From positions 1-13,813 of the forward strand of contig ONYR01000137.1 in NCBI GenBank assembly GCA_900322165.1: DNA of 13,813 nucleotides. Direction: 5' to 3'. The translations under genes were made by a program, and so were the position numbers. Positions 11,925 through 13,813 of the stretch are shown here, one piece after another. Within the stretch, counting starts at the first letter, position 1. Each line of letters starts with the position of its first letter. Source of the stretch: an uncultured Eubacteriales bacterium (GTDB lineage: Bacteria; Bacillota; Clostridia; Lachnospirales; Bianqueaceae). The notes under the pieces were generated by a model that saw only the letters and a program-made list of their open reading frames with translations, searched no databases and was not told where the DNA came from.

Positions 11925-13813
11925 GGTTTTTTACAGAAAATTTTCGGTTCCTCGAGTGAAAGAGAGGTCAAGCGTCTGAAACCGCTGGTGGACAAGGTCC
12001 TGGCGCTGGATGCGACGATGGCAGCTCTTTCCGATGAGGAGCTTCAGGCAAAAACGCCTGAGTTTAAACAGAGACTGCAAAACGGCGAGACCCTTGACGA
12101 TCTGCTGCCGGAGGCGTTTGCGGTTGTCCGTGAGGCTGCAAACCGTGTGCTTCACCAGAAGCATTACCCGGTCCAGATCGTGGGCGGTATTATCCTGCAT
12201 CAGGGCCGTATCGCTGAAATGAAAACCGGTGAAGGTAAGACGCTGACGTCGACCCTGCCGGCCTACCTGAACGCACTCGAAGGCAAAGGTGTTCACATTG
12301 TCACGGTCAACGACTATCTGGCTTCGCGTGACGCGGAGTGGATGGGCGCGATTCACCGTTTCCTCGGCCTGTCCGTCGGCTGCATTCTCAACGGAATGGA
12401 CGGCGATCAGCGCCGCGAGGCTTATGCCTGCGACATTACCTACGGTACCAACAACGAGTTCGGTTTCGATTATCTGCGTGACAACATGGTCGTGTACGAG
12501 AGCAAGCTCGTACAGCGCGAACTGCATTACGCGATCATCGATGAAGTCGACTCGGTTTTGATCGATGAAGCTCGTACGCCTCTGATCATTTCCGGCTCGA
12601 GCAACAAGTCCACCTCGCTTTACCAGCAGGCGGATCTTCTGGCGAGCCAGCTGAAAAAAGGCCGCATCATCGGTGATACGAGCCGTATGGCCCAGCTGAT
12701 GGACGAAGAGGTCGTCGAGGAAGGCGATTTCATTGTCGATGAGAAGGAAAAGGCCTGCACCTTGACCGCGCAGGGCGTTGAAAAGGCCGAAGCGTTCTTC
12801 CATCTGGAAAACCTTTCCGACCCGGAAAACGCGGAGATCGTGCACCATATCAACATCGCCCTGAAGGCTAACTACCTGATGTTCAAGGACAAGGACTACG
12901 TTGTCAAGGATAACCAGATCGTCATTGTCGATGAATTCACGGGCCGTCTGATGCCGGGCCGCCGCTACTCCGACGGACTGCACCAGGCAATCGAGGCCAA
13001 GGAAAAGGTCGAGGTCAAGCGTGAGAGCAAGACCCTTGCCACGATCACGTTCCAGAACTTCTTTAACAAGTACGCTAAGAAGGCCGGTATGACCGGTACC
13101 GCGAAGACGGAAGAGGTCGAGTTCGAAGAGATCTACGGCATGGACGTTGTCGAGATCCCGACGAACCGCCCGGTCAGGCGTAAGGATCATCCGGACGTTG
13201 TCTACCGCACCAAGAAGGAAAAATTCCGTGCGGTCGTCGAAGAGATCAAGGAAAGCCACGCGAAGGGCCAGCCGGTGCTTGTCGGTACGATCGCGATCGA
13301 GACCTCCGAAATGCTGAGCAAGATGCTCAAGCGCGAAGGGATCGTTCATAACGTGCTGAACGCGAAGTTCCATGAGCGCGAGGCTGAGATCGTTGCGGAA
13401 GCCGGACAGCTTGGCGCAGTCACGATCGCCACGAACATGGCCGGCCGTGGTACCGATATCAAGCTGGGCGAGGGCGTTGCGGAGCTCGGCGGTCTGAAGA
13501 TCGTCGGTACCGAGCGCCATGAAGCCCGCCGTATCGATAACCAGCTGCGCGGACGTTCCGGACGTCAGGGAGACCCCGGTGAATCCCGGTTCTTTGTCTC
13601 CATGGAAGACGATCTGATGCGTATTTTCGGCGGCGAGAGAATGCAGAAGGTGCTTGAGACCTTCCGTGTTCCGGAGGATACGCCGATCGAGGATAAAATG
13701 TTCTCCAATGCCCTCGAGAGCGCCCAGAAGCGTGTCGAGGAAAACAACTACGGAATCCGTAAGCGCCTGCTCGAATATGACCAGGTCATGAACGAACAGC
13801 GTGAGACGATCTA
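11922..13813 (+). CDS. secA: Preprotein translocase ATPase SecA, 3' partial
   Basis: SecA is the ATP-driven motor that pushes unfolded preproteins through SecYEG. The frame starts at TTG 11922 and runs off the right edge after 630 codons with no stop; full SecA has about 800-950 residues, so the end of the second motor region, the helical wing and any zinc tail are missing. Visible motifs: N-terminal GFLQKIFG; Walker A MKTGEGKT at 100-107 with Lys106, the same number as in Bacillus SecA; GTNNEFGFDYLRDNM; Walker B and DEVD at 207-210, followed by IDEARTPLI; AGMTGTA near residue 390; NMAGRGTDIKLG (Asp512); and QLRGRSGRQGDPG from 541. All expected catalytic residues in view are present. It has its own promoter and leader and is separate from the operon before it. 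Confidence 0.98.
   Translation, partial: MGFLQKIFGSSSEREVKRLKPLVDKVLALDATMAALSDEELQAKTPEFKQRLQNGETLDDLLPEAFAVVREAANRVLHQKHYPVQIVGGIILHQGRIAEMKTGEGKTLTSTLPAYLNALEGKGVHIVTVNDYLASRDAEWMGAIHRFLGLSVGCILNGMDGDQRREAYACDITYGTNNEFGFDYLRDNMVVYESKLVQRELHYAIIDEVDSVLIDEARTPLIISGSSNKSTSLYQQADLLASQLKKGRIIGDTSRMAQLMDEEVVEEGDFIVDEKEKACTLTAQGVEKAEAFFHLENLSDPENAEIVHHINIALKANYLMFKDKDYVVKDNQIVIVDEFTGRLMPGRRYSDGLHQAIEAKEKVEVKRESKTLATITFQNFFNKYAKKAGMTGTAKTEEVEFEEIYGMDVVEIPTNRPVRRKDHPDVVYRTKKEKFRAVVEEIKESHAKGQPVLVGTIAIETSEMLSKMLKREGIVHNVLNAKFHEREAEIVAEAGQLGAVTIATNMAGRGTDIKLGEGVAELGGLKIVGTERHEARRIDNQLRGRSGRQGDPGESRFFVSMEDDLMRIFGGERMQKVLETFRVPEDTPIEDKMFSNALESAQKRVEENNYGIRKRLLEYDQVMNEQRETI

Noticed and set aside
11931..13520. 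A long open frame of 529 codons on the minus strand opposite secA
   Set aside because: The + strand encodes a canonical SecA throughout. The antisense frame is explained by the G+C-rich third positions, and its product is Arg/Asp/Leu-biased with no family match.

Overview
The window reads as ordinary chromosome of a fairly G+C-rich member of the Bacillota, most likely a gut-type Clostridia. Evidence: strong AGGAGG-type ribosome sites, several GTG/TTG starts, a VanS-type polytopic sensor kinase, a short HEAT-less QueG-like protein, and a SecA whose numbering matches the Bacillus protein (Walker lysine at 106). All ten genes lie on the + strand. The first (NAD/NADH diphosphatase) is cut by the left edge and the last (secA) by the right edge. 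I see no mobile element, CRISPR array, tRNA or rRNA.

Layout. 2-880: nudC-like Nudix hydrolase, 5' end missing. 1002-3853: two-component system (OmpR-type regulator, then a six-TM histidine kinase with a Gln/Pro-rich tail), preceded by a promoter and closed by a textbook terminator at 3897-3935. 3936-4246: A+T-richer non-coding stretch with nested inverted repeats. 4247-8114: a membrane alpha/beta hydrolase, a Sfp-type phosphopantetheinyl transferase and a serine beta-lactamase-fold hydrolase. 8109-11759: a clear promoter, then a small lipoprotein, a QueG-like double [4Fe-4S] protein, a CYTH phosphohydrolase and a Sel1-repeat/two-TM protein with a NERD-like C-terminus; the last two overlap by ATGA. 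11792-13813: secA with its own promoter, a roughly 95-nt leader able to form a hairpin, and a TTG start.

How the parts fit. The regulator and kinase should form one signalling pair. The three enzymes from 4247 to 8114 share orientation, but no carrier protein or synthase lies beside the transferase, so a joint pathway is only a guess. The lipoprotein-to-Sel1 group looks like one operon with mixed functions. Its last gene is the least understood: TPR-like Sel1 repeats, an Ala/Pro/Glu linker, two membrane helices and a cytosolic domain that resembles a NERD nuclease lacking its catalytic residues. No clearly new multi-gene system is proven; the best leads are that protein, the nested repeats at 4043-4133 and the secA leader.
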